The notes: a model not told the origin generated them from the sequence alone. Shown: positions 8,464 to 17,726, counted from the stretch's first letter. The stretch is DNA of 64,000 bases from Streptomyces sp. MBT53 (GCF_016654115.1 NZ_JAEQAZ010000015.1:122501-186500); one strand, 5' to 3'. Translations and numbers: made by a program.

Positions 8464-10830
8464 ATGGATGGTCGTGACCTGGTGCGTTCGGTGAAGGTGG
8501 TCGGTTCGACGGGGGCGGCGCAGGGGTTGCGTACCGTACGGGCGGCGTGGCGCAGGAAGCGTGCCGACGCCACCGGGTTGCCCGCGCGGGGGGCCGAGCG
8601 GGCGCGTGTGCCCGGGCCGGTGCGGGAGGCGGAGCCCGGGCCCGGTGGCGGAGTCGTCCGGTTCAGCCGTTCCGAACTGCGCATCACCGTCGCCGTGAAC
8701 GGGGCGGTCTTCTGGGGCTGGGACGGGGCCGCTCCGGAGCCCTCGTACGCGCTGGCCGGGCGGTGCCCCGAGCCGGACCCCCGGGCCGTCCTGGAGCCGG
8801 ACAAGGACGGCGGCTGGCGGGTCGTGGCGGAGCGGGTGACGGTCGCCGTGTCGCGGCACGGCGCGGTCGAGGTGCGTACGCCCGGTGGTGTGACGCTGCG
8901 CCGGGATCTGCCGCCGCGCTGGTGGGAGCCGGTGGGCGGCGGCACGGCTCGCTGGATGCAGCGGTCGGAGGTGGCCGCGGACGCCCGGTTCTTCGGGCTC
9001 GGCGGGCGCGCGTCGGGACCCCGGCTGCGCGACGGGACGTACCGGCTGTGGAACACCGACCCCGGGCGTGCCTTCGGGCCGGGTGACGATCCGCTGTACA
9101 TCACGATGCCCGTGCAGTTGGTGGTGGCGGACGCGGCCACGCATCTGGTGTTCCACGACACCTCCTGGGACGGCACGGTGAGGCTGCGGGAGGGCGAGGA
9201 GGGTGCCGGTTCCGGGCACGACCGGGCGGGGGCGTCCGAGTTGCGGATGGACGGCGGTCCGCTGCGCTGCTGGGTGATCGTGGGCACTCCCGCGCGCGTG
9301 CTGCACGCCTGGGTCTCGCTGACCGGTGCTCCCGCGCTGCCGCCGGCGTGGGCGCTGGGGCACCATCACGCGCGGTGGGGCTTCGGCAGTGAGCAGGAGG
9401 TACGGCGGATCGTCGCCGGCTACCAGGAGCGTGATCTGCCGCTGGACGCCGTCCACCTGGACATCGACCACTACGACGAGCACCAGGTGTTCACCGTCGA
9501 CCACGAGCGGTTCCCGAAACTGCCGGTGCTCGCCGAGGAGTTGCGGCGGGACGGCATCCGGCTGGTGTCGATCGTCGACCCGGCGGTGAAGGCCGAGCCC
9601 GGGAACGCCGTCTACGACAGCGGCACGACCGAGGACGCCTTCGTGCGGGACGCGTCGGGGCGGCTGGTGCGGGGTGTCGTATGGCCCGGGGAGGCGGTTT
9701 TCCCGGACTTCACGCACGCGCGTGTGCGTGAGTGGTGGGGCGGGCTCTACCAGGAGCGGCTCGCGCAGGGGTTCGCGGGTTTCTGGCACGACATGAACGA
9801 GCCCACGTCGTTCGCCGCCTTCGGGGAGTCGACGCTGCCGCGTTCGGCCCGGCACGACCTGGAGGGGCGGGGCGGTGACCATCGTGAGGCGCACAACGTG
9901 TACGCGCTGTGCATGGCCAGAGCGGCCTATGAGGCCTTGCGTGAATTGGCCCCCCAGGAGCGGCCGTTCCTCTTCTCGCGCTCCGGGTGGGCCGGGATGC
10001 AGGCCTACGGGGGCACCTGGTCCGGTGATGTGGCCACCGGCTGGCCGGGGCTGCGGGCCTCGCTGGCGCTGGTGATGGGGCTGGGGCTGTGCGGGGTGCC
10101 GTACTCGGGTCCGGACGTGGGCGGTTTCGACGGGAGTCCGTCGCCCGAGCTGTATCTGCGCTGGTTCCAACTGGGCGCGTATCTGCCGCTGTTCCGTACG
10201 CACGCGAGTCCCCGCGCGGGGCGTCGCGAGCCCTGGGAGTTCGGCGGCGACGTGCTGGAGCACGCGCGCGTGGCGCTCGTCGAGAGACGGCGGCTGCTGC
10301 CGTACTTCATGACGCTGGCGCATCTGGCGCGGCGGACCGGGGCGCCGTATGCGCGGCCCCTGTGGTGGGGTGCTCCGGAGGATCGTGCGCTACGGGACTG
10401 CGAGGACGCCTTCATGCTGGGCGACTGCCTCTTGGTGGCGCCGGTGCTCACCCCGGGGTCGGACCGGCGTGCGGTGCAGTTGCCGCGGGGGCGTTGGTAC
10501 GACACGGAGACGGAGCGGGCGTACGAGGGGCCGGCCCAGGTTCTCGTCGACGCCCCGTTGTCGCGGATTCCGGTGTTCGCGCGCGCGGGTGCCGTGCTGC
10601 CGGTGCGCGGTGCGGACGGCGGCCTTGAGCTGGAGGTGTGGGCGCCCGCCCGGGGGCGGACCGGGGGCGGGCTGGTGGTGCCGGACGCGGGCGACGGCTG
10701 GGACGAGCCGGAGATCGAGCGGTACGTCGCCCGCTGGGAGGGCCGGCGGGTGGTCGTGGAGCGGGAGTCGGACGACGGCGTGAGCGCGCCGTCCTACCCG
10801 GTGCGGGTGCGCGGGCTGGGTGAGGGCTGA
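8464..10830 (+). CDS. GH31 family alpha-glycosidase
   Basis: A 788-residue glycoside hydrolase of family 31 (alpha-glucosidase/alpha-xylosidase type). The nucleophile motif WHDMNEP has Asp443. A later SGDVATGW segment is in the place of the acid/base loop, and SGPDVGGF plus RWFQLGAYLPLFRTH complete the family signature. No signal peptide is visible: the N-terminus is basic and Arg-rich, so the enzyme is probably cytosolic and acts on imported oligosaccharides. The ATG at 8464 is preferred because AGGGTGAG precedes it at suitable distance; an in-frame GTG at 8455 lies inside that sequence. It is convergent with the NUDIX gene, only 2 nt apart. Substrate specificity cannot be read from sequence. 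Confidence 0.92.
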   Translation: MDGRDLVRSVKVVGSTGAAQGLRTVRAAWRRKRADATGLPARGAERARVPGPVREAEPGPGGGVVRFSRSELRITVAVNGAVFWGWDGAAPEPSYALAGRCPEPDPRAVLEPDKDGGWRVVAERVTVAVSRHGAVEVRTPGGVTLRRDLPPRWWEPVGGGTARWMQRSEVAADARFFGLGGRASGPRLRDGTYRLWNTDPGRAFGPGDDPLYITMPVQLVVADAATHLVFHDTSWDGTVRLREGEEGAGSGHDRAGASELRMDGGPLRCWVIVGTPARVLHAWVSLTGAPALPPAWALGHHHARWGFGSEQEVRRIVAGYQERDLPLDAVHLDIDHYDEHQVFTVDHERFPKLPVLAEELRRDGIRLVSIVDPAVKAEPGNAVYDSGTTEDAFVRDASGRLVRGVVWPGEAVFPDFTHARVREWWGGLYQERLAQGFAGFWHDMNEPTSFAAFGESTLPRSARHDLEGRGGDHREAHNVYALCMARAAYEALRELAPQERPFLFSRSGWAGMQAYGGTWSGDVATGWPGLRASLALVMGLGLCGVPYSGPDVGGFDGSPSPELYLRWFQLGAYLPLFRTHASPRAGRREPWEFGGDVLEHARVALVERRRLLPYFMTLAHLARRTGAPYARPLWWGAPEDRALRDCEDAFMLGDCLLVAPVLTPGSDRRAVQLPRGRWYDTETERAYEGPAQVLVDAPLSRIPVFARAGAVLPVRGADGGLELEVWAPARGRTGGGLVVPDAGDGWDEPEIERYVARWEGRRVVVERESDDGVSAPSYPVRVRGLGEG

Positions 10831-10832
10831 CC

Positions 10833-11369
10833 TCAGATGTACCGGCCTTCGAACCAGGCCCTGACGGCCACGGAGTGGAGTGGGAAGGCGAGTTCCTCGG
10901 GCCTGCGCAGGAGGTGCCAGCCCTCCGTCTCGTCGGTGGCGGCGGACTGGGGCAGGGTTTCGACCGGGCGTTCGGGGAGGACTCCGAAGAGCAGGAGATG
11001 GCCGTCGGGCGAGCTGATGGCGTCGACGAGTCGTACGTCGCGGGTCGCGGCGTCGATGCCCGTCTCCTCCCTGAGTTCGCGGACGAGGGCCGCCCGCCAG
11101 TCCTCGCGGTGGTCGACGTAACCGCCCGGCAGGGCGACGCCTCCGCGCGCGGGGGCGACGGTTCGGGTGATGACGACCAGGGCGGTGCCCTTCGTGTCGT
11201 ACACGGGCTGGAGTGCCACGGCGACGGGCAGCGGGTTGCGGTAGGCGACCGTGCCGCAGGCCGGGCAGGTGCGGGGCCAGCCGGAGACGCCCTCTCCGTA
11301 GGGCGATCCGCAGCTCGAACAGTGGGAGTCCGGCGCGGAGTTGGGGACGGAGCCTTGAGTTTCGGACAC
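10833..11369 (-). CDS. NUDIX hydrolase with N-terminal zinc ribbon
   Basis: The 178-residue protein opens with a four-cysteine ribbon (CSSC near residue 17 and CPAC about 15 residues later), as in NADH pyrophosphatase-like NUDIX enzymes. It then carries a complete NUDIX box, GGYVDHREDWRAALVREL followed by REETGI. Such enzymes cleave nucleoside diphosphates linked to another moiety. The start is the GTG at 11369 (VSETQGS); its ribosome-binding site is weak. The gene runs toward GH31 and is divergent from the DUF35/thiolase pair. The substrate is not predictable from the residues seen. Confidence 0.9.
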   Translation of the reverse strand: MSETQGSVPNSAPDSHCSSCGSPYGEGVSGWPRTCPACGTVAYRNPLPVAVALQPVYDTKGTALVVITRTVAPARGGVALPGGYVDHREDWRAALVRELREETGIDAATRDVRLVDAISSPDGHLLLFGVLPERPVETLPQSAATDETEGWHLLRRPEELAFPLHSVAVRAWFEGRYI

Positions 11370-11546
11370 CCGGCGGACTGTATCCGATCAAGCGGAGGGC
11401 GTCTTTCCGGGGGCCGCGCGAGTAAACGGGAAACGGCCGGAACCACCCCCGTGGGCCCCGGCCGTCCCTCCCGGTATCACGACGCCGTAAGTGGCTCGAT
11501 GGTTCACCGAAACGGCCTGCTCATTTTCCGTTGCCCGTGGCACACT

Positions 11547-11563
11547 TCTGACGTTCCGTCAGA
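11547..11563. promoter_or_regulatory. 17-nt palindromic operator before DUF35/thiolase genes
   Basis: TCTGACG-TTC-CGTCAGA is a perfect 7+3+7 inverted repeat ending 20 nt before the DUF35 start codon. TGACG-containing palindromes are typical of TetR-family repressors of acyl-CoA metabolism in actinomycetes, but the cognate regulator is not adjacent. The nearest TetR gene in the window is at 57 kb. Confidence 0.6.
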
Positions 11564-11583
11564 TCCAGTGCTGTGGAGGGACG

Positions 11584-12030
11584 TTGTCGCGGACACGCGC
11601 ACCTGTGGTCACCGATTGGTTCACCGGGGACGGGGACGACTTCCGGCTGCTCGGCACGCGCTGTTCCGGGTGCGCCTCGGTCTTCTTCCCGCGTGAGGAC
11701 GGCCATTGCCGCAATCCGACCTGCCCGGGCGGCGACCTGGAGGAGGTCCCGCTGTCGCGGCGCGGCCGTGTCTGGTCGTACACGGACAGCCGGTACCGGC
11801 CACCGTCACCGTATGTGAGCGATCCGGAACTTCCGTGGGAACCGTACGCGTTGATCGCTGTGGAGCTGGAGTCCGAGCGGATCGTGGTGCTGGGACAGGC
11901 GGTTCCCGGGACCACCGTCGCCGATCTGACGGTGGGCATGGAGGTGGAGGTCGTCCCCGGTGTGCTCGACGAGGACACGGAGACGACCTGGACGACCTGG
12001 CACTGGCGGCCTACGGGGGTGGGGGCATGA
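11584..12030 (+). CDS. DUF35 zinc-ribbon/OB-fold protein, thiolase partner
   Basis: A 148-residue protein with a rubredoxin-like zinc ribbon (C-x2-C near residue 23, with a second Cys pair in CRNPTC) followed by an OB-fold. DUF35 proteins are the obligate partners of thiolase-like lipid-transfer enzymes and gate the acyl-CoA site. The chosen start is the TTG at 11584, four bases after GGAGG. The frame extends upstream to 11491, but that would translate through the palindrome and has no ribosome-binding site. The stop overlaps the thiolase ATG (ATGA), which signals translational coupling and a joint complex. Confidence 0.85.
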   Translation: MSRTRAPVVTDWFTGDGDDFRLLGTRCSGCASVFFPREDGHCRNPTCPGGDLEEVPLSRRGRVWSYTDSRYRPPSPYVSDPELPWEPYALIAVELESERIVVLGQAVPGTTVADLTVGMEVEVVPGVLDEDTETTWTTWHWRPTGVGA

Positions 12031-13217
12031 CGGCGGACGTGGCGGTGCTCGGCGCGGGCATGCACCCCTGGGGCAAGTGGGGGCGGAGCTTCGTCGAGTA
12101 CGGGACGGCGGCGGCCCGCGCGGCGCTCGCCGACGCCGGTCTGGAGTGGCGGGACGTCGGTTCGATCGTCGGCGCGGACACGGTGCGTGGCGGATACCCG
12201 GGGTATGTGGCGGGCGCGACGTTCGCGAAGGCGCTGGGCTGGCAGGGTGCCCGGGTGACGAGCGTGTACGCGGCCTGCGCGTCCGGGGCGCAGGCCGTCA
12301 ACGCCGCCCGGGCGCAGATCCTTTCGGGGCTCGCGGACGTGGTGCTGGTCGTGGGCGCCGACGCCGCGCCCAAGGGGTTCTTCCGGCCGGCCGGCGGGGA
12401 CCGGCACGACGATCCGGACTGGCTCCGCTTCCGGGTCCTCGGGGCGACGAACCCGACGTACTTCGGGCTGTACGCGCGCCGGCGGATGGCCCTCTACGGG
12501 GACACCCCGGAGGACTTCGCCCAGGTGAAGGTGAAGAACGCCGCCCTGGGAGTGCTGAATCCGTACGCGCGCTACCGCAAGCGGGTCTCCGCCGAGGAGG
12601 TCGCCGCCTCCGCGGTGGTCGCCGATCCGCTGCGGCTGCTCGACATCTGCGCCACCTCGGACGGCGGGGCCGCCCTGGTGCTGTCGAGCATGGAGTTCGC
12701 GCGCCGGCACGGGGCGGCGGACCCGGTGCGGATCCGCGCGGTGTCCACGGTGACGCCCCGCTACCCCAACACGGTGCTGGACCTCCCTGACATCGCCACG
12801 GACTCCGCGGCGGGCGCACCACCGCCGGACGAGACCTTCCGGGCGTCGATCGCCCGCGCGGCCTACGAGGAGGCCGGCATCGGCCCCGAGGATCTCTCCC
12901 TGGCCGAGGTGTACGACCTGTCCACCGCCCTGGAGTTGCAGTGGTACGAGGATCTCGGACTGTGCGCGGAGGGCGGGGGCGCCAAGCTGCTGCGGGAGGG
13001 CGCGACGGCCCTGGGCGGGCGCATACCGGTGAACGCGAGCGGCGGGCTGGCCTCCTTCGGGGAGGCCGTGCCGGCGCAGGCGATCGCCCAGGTCTGCGAG
13101 TTGACCTGGCAGCTGAGAGGCGACGCGGGTGACCGGCAGGTCGCGGGGGCGCGAGTGGGGATCACCGCGAACCAGGGGTTGTTCGGGCACGGATCGGCGG
13201 TGCTGGCGGTGCGGTGA
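12027..13217 (+). CDS. Thiolase-like lipid-transfer protein (acetyl-CoA acetyltransferase fold)
   Basis: This 396-residue thiolase-superfamily enzyme has the nucleophilic cysteine in YAACASGAQAVNAA and a C-terminal GLFGHGSAVL loop. Its closest functional relatives are the SCP-x/Ltp proteins that pair with DUF35 and perform retro-aldol or thiolytic steps on acyl-CoA esters, for example in steroid side-chain degradation. The start overlaps the DUF35 stop by 4 nt. No other beta-oxidation gene sits beside the pair, so the substrate is open. A 17-nt palindrome in front of the pair suggests repression by a TetR-type regulator encoded elsewhere. Confidence 0.88.
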   Translation: MTADVAVLGAGMHPWGKWGRSFVEYGTAAARAALADAGLEWRDVGSIVGADTVRGGYPGYVAGATFAKALGWQGARVTSVYAACASGAQAVNAARAQILSGLADVVLVVGADAAPKGFFRPAGGDRHDDPDWLRFRVLGATNPTYFGLYARRRMALYGDTPEDFAQVKVKNAALGVLNPYARYRKRVSAEEVAASAVVADPLRLLDICATSDGGAALVLSSMEFARRHGAADPVRIRAVSTVTPRYPNTVLDLPDIATDSAAGAPPPDETFRASIARAAYEEAGIGPEDLSLAEVYDLSTALELQWYEDLGLCAEGGGAKLLREGATALGGRIPVNASGGLASFGEAVPAQAIAQVCELTWQLRGDAGDRQVAGARVGITANQGLFGHGSAVLAVR

Positions 13218-13316
13218 GCGGTGGAGTGCCGCCCGAGCGGTGTGAACGGCCCGCCAGGTGCGTGAACGTCTTATGAACTGGGCCTGGGCGTACGCCGGTG
13301 GCGTCATCATGCTGCC

Positions 13317-14969
13317 GTGCGCTCCAGGACGGACACTCTCCGCTTCGCCTTCCAACCGGTGGTCAATCTGACCACCGGCGGAATCGCGGGCCTGGAAGTA
13401 CTCCTCCGCCCGGAGACGGGCGACATCCTGGCCGAGGCCCGCCGCGATCCCGAACTCGACGGCAAGCTGGCCGTGTTGGCGGTCCGCGCCGCCGCCCGCA
13501 AGGAGACGCTGCTGCCGCTGCACATCAATGTGTTCGCCGGCACCCTCGCCGACCTCGGCGGGCTCACCGCACTGCACAGAGCGGTCCGCGAGGCGGGACG
13601 GCTGCCGTGGGAGGTGACGGTCGACATCGTCCCGCCCTTCACGCACGTGCCGCGACGGGCGCTCCTGGAGGCTGTGTCCGCGCTGCGCGGCCAGGGGTTC
13701 CGGATCAGTGCCGACGGCGTCGGCGACGGTGACATTCCCCTGCGGCTGCTCACGGATCTCGCGCCCGACCTGGTGAAGCTCGACGCCTCGCTGCTGGAGC
13801 GGCCCGCCGCGGTGCGCGCGATGCGGACCTTGTGCGAGCAGTTGGGCGCCCTGCTGTGCGTGGAGGGGGTGGAGACCGAGGCGCAGTGCGCGACCGCGCG
13901 ATCGGCCGGCGCGCAGCTGGCTCAGGGCGAGCTGTTCGCGCCGGCGACCCGGGTTCCCGCAGCGGACGTATACGTTCCGCCCCGGCCGCCCGGCCTCGCG
14001 ACGACACCGCCGTCCGGGCCGTGGGTGCGGGAGTTCGTCCGGCCGGCCGCGCTGTTGCCCGACACCGCGTCCGCCGACCAGGTCCGCGCGCTGCTGACCG
14101 GCTCGCCCGACGTCTCCGGAGTGGTGCTCGTGGACCGGGAAGGGGTGCCGGTCCGGTCGGTGCACCGGTCCCGCTTCCTGCTGTCGATGTCGGGGCGCTA
14201 CGGGCACGCCCTGTACGCCGACCGGCCCGCCGCCAAGCTCGGGGACGTGCCGCGGACGATCGGCGTCGACGCGACCGCCTGGGAGGTCCTGGACGTCGTC
14301 GCGGTCGGCGACGCGGACCGTACGTCGGACGACGTGGCCGTCGTCGACCGGTACGGGCGGTGCGTGGGCGTCGTACGACTGGCGGATCTGGTGCGGGCGT
14401 TGGCCGAGACGCGGGTCGAGGAGGCCGCGGGGCTCAATCCGCTGACGAGGCTGCCCGGTTCGGACGCGATCACCGGTGAGGTGGACCGGCGGATCGCGGA
14501 CGGGCGGGCGTTCGCGCTGAGTTGGCTGGATGTCGACCACTTCAAGCAGGTCAACGACGGGGCCGGTTTCGCGGCGGGCGACGAGTTGATCCGCTCGGTG
14601 GGGCAGGCGCTGCAGCGGGCCGCGACCGGGCACGCGCGCGTGGGGCACATCGGCGGGGACGACTTCCTGGTGCTCACCGATCCCGAAGGGCTGGAGCAGT
14701 TGGCCGCCGCCGTGCTGAACGTGCCCTGGGCGGCGGGCGGCAGGGCGGTGACGCTGTCCCTGGCCACCGTGCTGTGCGTGCCGGGCAGTGTGGCCGACCA
14801 CCGGCAGGCCGCCGCGTGTCTGGCGCCGCTGAAGAAGGCGGCGAAGTCGCTGCACGGCACGAGTTGGGTGCTGAGCCAGGCAGGGCTCGGCGAGTACGAG
14901 ATCCTGCGTGGCACGCCTGTGACGCCCGTACAGGCCGACCACGCGGCGGTGGAGTCGCACGGGCGCTGA
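13317..14969 (+). CDS. EAL-CBS-GGDEF protein, cyclic di-GMP signalling
   Basis: The 550-residue protein has an N-terminal EAL domain (about 5-220), a CBS-like pair (about 235-375) and a C-terminal GGDEF domain (about 380-535), the reverse of the common GGDEF-EAL order. The EAL motif reads EVL (Glu27), and the loop-6 motif usually DDFG reads DGVG, so one metal-binding Asp is missing; VEGVE is kept. The GGDEF active site is GGDDF at 446-450, and the region in front has NPLTRLPG. No RxxD inhibitory site precedes it. No membrane segment is seen. It may bind rather than hydrolyse cyclic di-GMP through EAL. The start is the GTG at 13317. Confidence 0.88.
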   Translation: MRSRTDTLRFAFQPVVNLTTGGIAGLEVLLRPETGDILAEARRDPELDGKLAVLAVRAAARKETLLPLHINVFAGTLADLGGLTALHRAVREAGRLPWEVTVDIVPPFTHVPRRALLEAVSALRGQGFRISADGVGDGDIPLRLLTDLAPDLVKLDASLLERPAAVRAMRTLCEQLGALLCVEGVETEAQCATARSAGAQLAQGELFAPATRVPAADVYVPPRPPGLATTPPSGPWVREFVRPAALLPDTASADQVRALLTGSPDVSGVVLVDREGVPVRSVHRSRFLLSMSGRYGHALYADRPAAKLGDVPRTIGVDATAWEVLDVVAVGDADRTSDDVAVVDRYGRCVGVVRLADLVRALAETRVEEAAGLNPLTRLPGSDAITGEVDRRIADGRAFALSWLDVDHFKQVNDGAGFAAGDELIRSVGQALQRAATGHARVGHIGGDDFLVLTDPEGLEQLAAAVLNVPWAAGGRAVTLSLATVLCVPGSVADHRQAAACLAPLKKAAKSLHGTSWVLSQAGLGEYEILRGTPVTPVQADHAAVESHGR

Positions 14970-15306
14970 GAGCGGCTCAGGAGCTTCCTACGGGGCTCCA
15001 GGGGCCGTCAGGGCGGGTGTCACCGTTGCCGTCCGCGACCTTGACGCTCCCTGGGCACCGGTGAACACTTCCCGGTGTCGGTCGACATCGCCGTACATTC
15101 TCGGCGTACCAGGCACTGCGCCGCGCGGGCTGCGCCTGCGCTCAGGCCCACTCCCCCAAGGGCGATCTCGGCTGCGACGGCACGCTCGTCACGGACGCCG
15201 GGCGGGGCTCGGGACCCTCCCTGCCTTCGGCTGAAGTCGCCAAGGGAACCGCACCCTGCACGGAGGACCGGGGCCGACCGTCCCGGGCCCGGGCCTAGGA
15301 GCCGCC
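14970..15306 (+). other. Non-coding region upstream of glpF
   Basis: No gene is seen in these 337 nt. GGAGC/GCTCC arms near 14992-15010 could form a weak terminator for the preceding gene. TTGACG at 15041-15046 resembles a -35 box, but the matching -10 (ACACTT at 15065-15070) is poor. A 6-bp hairpin (CACCGG 15056-15061 with CCGGTG 15072-15077) lies just after it. The glpFK promoter is probably here. The glycerol regulator gene gylR, which usually precedes these genes in Streptomyces, is absent. Confidence 0.5.
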
Positions 15307-16032
15307 ATGAGCAATGGAGACATATTCCTCGGTGAGGTCATCGGCACCGCGATCCTGATCCTCTTCGGCGCCGGCGTGGTCGCCGCCGTCGTACTGAACT
15401 ACTCCAAGGCACAGAACTCCGGTTGGATCGTCATCGCCTTCGGATGGGGTTTCGGCGTGATGGCCGGGGCCTACACGGCCGCGCCGCTGTCCGGTGGGCA
15501 GCTCAATCCGGCGGTCACGATCGGGATCGCCATCGACACCGGGAAGTGGGACAAGGTCCCGCTCTACATCGCGGGCCAGATGGTCGGCGCCATGCTCGGC
15601 GCGGTGCTGTGCTGGCTGGTCTACTTCGCGCAGTTCCAGGCCAACGCCGAGGAGGAGATGGCGCAGCCCACGCTCGGGATCTTCTCCACCTCGCCCACGA
15701 TCCGCAATGTCGTGGCGAACCTGATGACGGAGATCATCGCGACCGTCGCGCTGGTCCTGCCGATCCTGGCCTTCGGACTCACCAAGGGACTGGGCGAGTC
15801 CGGCACCGCGGTGCTGGTCGTGTCGTTCCTGGTGGTCGGCATCGGTCTGTCGCTCGGCGGGCCCACCGGGTACGCCATCAACCCGGCCCGCGACCTGGGT
15901 CCCCGCATCGTCCACTCGCTGCTCCCGATCCCCAACAAGGGCACTTCGGACTGGAGTTACGCGTGGATTCCGGTGGTGGGGCCGCTGATCGGCGGGGCGC
16001 TCGCCGGAGTGATCTTCAACGCAGCCTTCTGA
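15307..16032 (+). CDS. glpF: Glycerol facilitator (aquaglyceroporin)
   Basis: A 241-residue channel of the MIP family that lets glycerol diffuse into the cell. Both half-helix motifs are intact: NPA in LNPAVTIG and NPA in [10 protein letters not shown]. The Asp after the second NPAR is the marker of glycerol-conducting rather than water-only channels. Six membrane segments can be followed. The ATG at 15307 follows AGGAG. glpK starts 70 nt downstream and traps the incoming glycerol as glycerol-3-phosphate. Confidence 0.95.
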   Translation: MSNGDIFLGEVIGTAILILFGAGVVAAVVLNYSKAQNSGWIVIAFGWGFGVMAGAYTAAPLSGGQLNPAVTIGIAIDTGKWDKVPLYIAGQMVGAMLGAVLCWLVYFAQFQANAEEEMAQPTLGIFSTSPTIRNVVANLMTEIIATVALVLPILAFGLTKGLGESGTAVLVVSFLVVGIGLSLGGPTGYAINPARDLGPRIVHSLLPIPNKGTSDWSYAWIPVVGPLIGGALAGVIFNAAF

Positions 16033-16102
16033 CAACGGTCTTCGAGCAGTCATCCGAGAGCAGCTCTCCGAAGGATCCGAGGGAAACGACAAAGGGGTCG
16101 TC

Positions 16103-17614
16103 ATGACGGACAAGTTCGTCGCCGCAATCGACCAGGGCACCACCTCCAGCCGCTGCATCGTCTTCAACCAGGACGGCGCGATCGTCGCCGTCGACCAGCG
16201 TGAGCACCGCCAGATCTTCCCCAAGCCGGGCTGGGTGGAGCACGACGCCACCGAGATCTGGTCCAAGGTGCAGGCGGTGGTCGCCGGGGCGCTCGCCAAG
16301 GCCGGTCTGCGCGCCGACCAGCTCAGCGCGCTCGGCATCACCAACCAGCGGGAGACGACGGTCCTCTGGGACCGCGCCACCGGCAAACCCGTGCACAACG
16401 CGATCGTGTGGCAGGACACCCGCACCGCGGCCCTGTGCAAGCAACTGGGCGGCTCGGACGGGCCCGACCGGTTCCGCGAGCAGACCGGGCTGCCGCTCGC
16501 CAGCTACTTCTCCGGGCCCAAGGCGGCCTGGCTGCTCGACAACGTGCCCGGCCTCAGGGACCGCGCCGAGCGGGGCGAGATCGCCTTCGGGACGATCGAC
16601 TCCTGGCTGATCTGGAACCTCACCGGCGGCACCGACGGCGGCCGGCACGTCACGGACGTGACGAACGCCGGGCGCACCATGCTGATGAACCTGGAGACCC
16701 TCCAGTGGGACCCGTCCATCCTCGCCGCGATGAACGTGCCCGAGGCGATCCTCCCCGAGATCAGGTCCTCGGCCGAGGTCTACGGCACCGCGGTCGGCCA
16801 ACTCGCGGGCGTGCCCGTGGCGTCGGCCCTGGGCGACCAGCAGGCCGCCGTCTTCGGACAGGCCTGCTACGACGTGGGCACCGCGAAGAACACCTACGGC
16901 ACGGGCAGCTTCCTGCTGCTCAACACGGGGAACCGGCCGGTGCCTTCGAAGAACGGGCTCCTCACGACGATGGGCTACAAGATCGGTGACGAGGCGCCGG
17001 TCTACTGCCTGGAGGGATCAATAGCCATAACGGGCGCGCTCGTTCAGTGGTTCCGGGACCAGCTCGGCATCATCCGCAGCGCCGACGAGATCGAGAGCCT
17101 GGCCGCGAGCGTGGACGACAACGGGGGCGCGTACATCGTGCCCGCGTTCTCCGGGCTGTTCGCGCCCTACTGGCGCTCGGACGCGCGCGGTGTCGTCACC
17201 GGGCTGACGCGGTACGTCACCAAGGGGCACCTCGCGCGCGCGGTGCTGGAGGCGACGAGCTGGCAGACGCGGGAGGTCGTGGACGCCATGTTCCAGGACT
17301 CCGGGGTGCAGATCACCACCCTGAAGGTGGACGGCGGCATGACCAAGAACAACCTGCTGATGCAGCACCAGGCGGATGTGCTCGACGTACCGGTGATCCG
17401 CCCCAAGGTCTCCGAGACGACCTGCCTGGGCGCCGCCTACGCGGCCGGGCTCGCCACCGGTGTGTGGAACGGCCTGGACGAGCTGAAGTCGCACTGGCAG
17501 AAGGACGTCGAGTGGTCGCCGTCCATGGAGTCCTCGGTGCGGGACCGCGAGTACCACAACTGGCGCAAGGCCGTGGAGAAGAGCTTCGGCTGGCTGGAGG
17601 AGGGCGACAACTAG
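16103..17614 (+). CDS. glpK: Glycerol kinase
   Basis: This 503-residue FGGY-family kinase phosphorylates glycerol to sn-glycerol-3-phosphate. The N-terminal phosphate-binding segment [10 protein letters not shown] is exact for the family, and the C-terminal half has [10 protein letters not shown] and [12 protein letters not shown]. Length is canonical. The ATG follows AAAGGGG. It forms an operon with glpF. The glycerol-3-phosphate dehydrogenase gene that completes the gyl operon in S. coelicolor is not next; instead a hairpin and the convergent conservon follow, so glycerol-3-phosphate oxidation must be encoded elsewhere. Confidence 0.96.
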   Translation: MTDKFVAAIDQGTTSSRCIVFNQDGAIVAVDQREHRQIFPKPGWVEHDATEIWSKVQAVVAGALAKAGLRADQLSALGITNQRETTVLWDRATGKPVHNAIVWQDTRTAALCKQLGGSDGPDRFREQTGLPLASYFSGPKAAWLLDNVPGLRDRAERGEIAFGTIDSWLIWNLTGGTDGGRHVTDVTNAGRTMLMNLETLQWDPSILAAMNVPEAILPEIRSSAEVYGTAVGQLAGVPVASALGDQQAAVFGQACYDVGTAKNTYGTGSFLLLNTGNRPVPSKNGLLTTMGYKIGDEAPVYCLEGSIAITGALVQWFRDQLGIIRSADEIESLAASVDDNGGAYIVPAFSGLFAPYWRSDARGVVTGLTRYVTKGHLARAVLEATSWQTREVVDAMFQDSGVQITTLKVDGGMTKNNLLMQHQADVLDVPVIRPKVSETTCLGAAYAAGLATGVWNGLDELKSHWQKDVEWSPSMESSVRDREYHNWRKAVEKSFGWLEEGDN

Positions 17615-17669
17615 GCACACGCGCGTGCGTGTTGATCGTGCCTGTTGATGGGGCACGCGCGCGTGCGTC
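17615..17669 (+). repeat. Duplicated alternating purine-pyrimidine tract after glpK
   Basis: Two near-identical 16-nt copies (GCACACGCGCGTGCGT at 17615-17630, GCACGCGCGCGTGCGT at 17653-17668) flank a spacer holding GTTGAT twice. Each copy is strictly alternating purine-pyrimidine, a Z-DNA-prone pattern, and the copies can pair with each other as a large hairpin. The second copy contains the 12-nt palindrome CACGCGCGCGTG that recurs in this window. Confidence 0.7.
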
Positions 17670-17681
17670 CTTCGACGAGCT

Positions 17682-17717
17682 GCGGCCCGTACCCCGGTCG
17701 GCGGAGGTACGGGCCGC
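17682..17717. terminator. Hairpin terminator between glpK and cvnD
   Basis: A perfect 12-bp stem (GCGGCCCGTACC at 17682-17693 with its complement at 17706-17717) encloses a 12-nt loop. It lies between two convergent genes and can end both transcripts. No T-run follows. Confidence 0.8.
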
Positions 17718-17726
17718 TCCCGCGGC

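Noticed and set aside
8250..9287. Minus-strand open frame continuing 5' of acetoacetyl-CoA synthetase for about 345 codons
   Set aside because: It is antisense to the GH31 gene, whose motifs are intact; open antisense frames are routine at this GC content. The family start at 8249 gives normal length.
11559..14960. A 1133-codon minus-strand open frame
   Set aside because: It is antisense to the DUF35, thiolase and EAL-GGDEF genes, all of which have clear motifs; the translation is Arg/His/Gly-rich with no recognisable domain.
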